Source: Rossellomorea sp. AcN35-11 (GTDB lineage: Bacteria; Bacillota; Bacilli; Bacillales; Bacillaceae_B). Taken from it: a stretch of DNA of 64,000 bases. The position numbers and the translations under genes were made by a program. The notes under the pieces were generated by a model. It had not been told where the DNA came from. It ran no database searches and saw nothing but the letters and a program-made list of their open reading frames with translations. The stretch's first letter is position 1; every line of letters begins with the position of its first letter. Shown here piece by piece: positions 63,100 to 64,000 of this stretch. The stretch is from positions 558,001-622,000 of the forward strand of contig CP128835.1 in NCBI GenBank assembly GCA_030388825.1, given 5' to 3'.

Positions 63100-64000
63100 G
63101 ATGCATTTCCCCCTCACCGAATTGAGATTGATATATCCGCTGATAAAGGGGGGGAATCTTCTATTAAGGAAGTGTGTGTCCCCTTTCCAATCAGTACTCC
63201 ATCTTCAAGGAGCAGAATCATATCTGCCTCCATGGCCGTACTGATCTTCTGTGTAATGATCATGGTTGTACATTCGTATTGCTTCAAGGCACGAAGCAGC
63301 TTCGATTCTGTTTTCAGGTCCAATGCACTTGTGCTGTCATCCAGCAAAAGAATCTTTGGATTTCGGATGAGAGCCCTCGCAATCGAAAGACGCTGCTTCT
63401 GTCCACCAGAAAGATTGACTCCTTTTTGACCCAGAACCGTCTCATATCCATGGGGAAGTTTTAGGATGGTTTCATGGATTTGGGCATCTCTTGCGGCTTG
63501 GATCAACTCTTCCATCGTGGCGTCTTCTTTGCCCCAGAGGAGGTTTTCTGATACTGAACCTGAAAACAGGACCACTTCCTGGGGCACATAGCCTATATTC
63601 TTTCTGACATGCTCCAAAGGAATCGACCGGATGGATTGTCCGTCCAGCTCAATTGTTCCTTCGGTCACATCGTACAATCGTGGAATGAGCTGAAACAGTG
63701 ACGTCTTACCTGATCCCGTTGCACCGAGAATGGCAACCGTCTCACCGGCATTCACGTTAAACGAGACATCTTCAAGCACCTTCCCCCTGGCAGACGGGTA
63801 CTGAAAGGAAACATGGTTGAAGGCAATCTCACCTTTCTCAACTTTATTTTCCTGCTTTACTTCCTCTCCGTCCTTTAAATCCACTTCTGTTTGGAGGACA
63901 TCTTCCACCCTCCCCGCTGAAGCCCTTGCTCTTGAAAAACTGGTAATGATAAAGGAGAAAATGGAAAAAACAGACGAGATTCTCGTAACATACGTCACAA
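63092..64000 (-). pseudogene. ABC exporter, partner subunit (YfiB-like), 5' end beyond the window, one +1 frameshift
   Basis: Only the last 300 residues are present: end of the membrane domain (FSIFSFIITSFSRARASAGR), Walker A GATGSGKTSLFQLI, Q-loop VPQEVVLFSGSVSENLLWG, signature NLSGGQKQRLSIARALI, and Walker B ILLLDDSTSALDL, in which Asp replaces the catalytic Glu. Near the end a run of seven G at 63148-63154 (plus) shifts the frame: as read it stops at 63114; one base fewer gives SPLYQRIYQSQFGEGEMHRV and TAG at 63092, overlapping the next start. The degenerate ATP site is typical of one half of a heterodimer. Confidence 0.87.

Noticed and set aside
5954..63154. Phase variation or programmed frameshifting as the cause of the homopolymer shifts
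   Set aside because: Housekeeping enzymes such as IlvD and Lpd are affected, runs are only 5-7 bases, all changes are +1, and no slippery-site plus pseudoknot arrangement is seen.

Overview
The window comes from a low-to-mid GC, spore-forming member of the Bacillaceae. Nearly every gene has a recognisable Bacillus-type counterpart (IlvBNC-LeuAB, YkpA, YkuS, IspA, YdaG, KinB-like kinase), there are small acid-soluble spore proteins, strong AGGAGG ribosome binding sites, sigma-A promoters, T-boxes and a CcpA cre site. A Rossellomorea-like bacillus is my best guess, from style only. I saw no rRNA, tRNA, insertion sequence, prophage or CRISPR.

Layout. 1-8.7 kb (minus strand) is branched-chain amino acid synthesis, read ilvE-ilvD-[T-box]-ilvB-ilvN-ilvC-leuA-leuB. 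The promoter upstream of ilvE carries a perfect cre and a CodY-like box, and a second control point (T-box) sits between ilvD and ilvB. 9.1-14.3 kb is tyrosine breakdown: hppD, an aromatic aminotransferase of the HisC fold, a flavin reductase-like protein, a fumarylacetoacetate hydrolase and hmgA. 14.4-20.9 kb is an operon of a thioesterase, phenylalanine dehydrogenase and a complete 2-oxo acid dehydrogenase complex (E1alpha, E1beta, E2, E3). 21.1-24.0 kb is a three-gene ABC transporter of the TrpXYZ type. 24.4-36.4 kb is a nitronate monooxygenase-like gene, the regulator paaX and a paaK-A-B-C-D-(EthD)-F-G-ALDH-H-J phenylacetate operon.

Together, 9-36 kb reads as an aromatic amino acid catabolic island. 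I infer that phenylalanine is deaminated to phenylpyruvate, decarboxylated and thioesterified by the 2-oxo acid dehydrogenase complex directly to phenylacetyl-CoA, and then fed into ring epoxidation by PaaABC. The operon holding the dehydrogenases and the paaK operon share an identical 14-base sequence containing TAACGTTA just downstream of their promoters, and weaker copies lie at paaX, the nitronate monooxygenase gene and the transporter. That suggests one PaaX-type regulon. A sodium symporter at 42.1 kb has its own T-box whose specifier looks like a phenylalanine codon.

36.9-64 kb is ordinary chromosome: membrane proteins, a GntR regulator, an ABC-F protein, a D-amino-acid-oxidase-like gene, CuZn superoxide dismutase, intracellular subtilisin, a ferritin-like protein, an XPD/DinG-type helicase, a sporulation-kinase-like histidine kinase, a phosphodiesterase, an acyl-CoA dehydrogenase, an alanine symporter, a uracil-DNA glycosylase, a general stress protein and a two-subunit ABC exporter. 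Two items stand out. One, at 51.0-52.0 kb, is a regulator in which an HTH domain is joined to a catalytically dead piece of the F1-ATPase beta subunit, with four palindromic operators in its promoter. The other, at 60.7-61.1 kb, is a structured RNA of about 340 nt of no family I recognise, with its own promoter and terminator.

A caution: seven genes (ilvD, lpdA, the ABC binding protein, the nitronate monooxygenase, the oxidase, the acyl-CoA dehydrogenase twice, and the last ABC exporter) carry a +1 frameshift. Nearly all lie in a run of 5-7 identical bases, and the reading frame downstream is well conserved. These look like homopolymer over-calls rather than real gene loss. All identifications are from reading the sequence; no database search was run.
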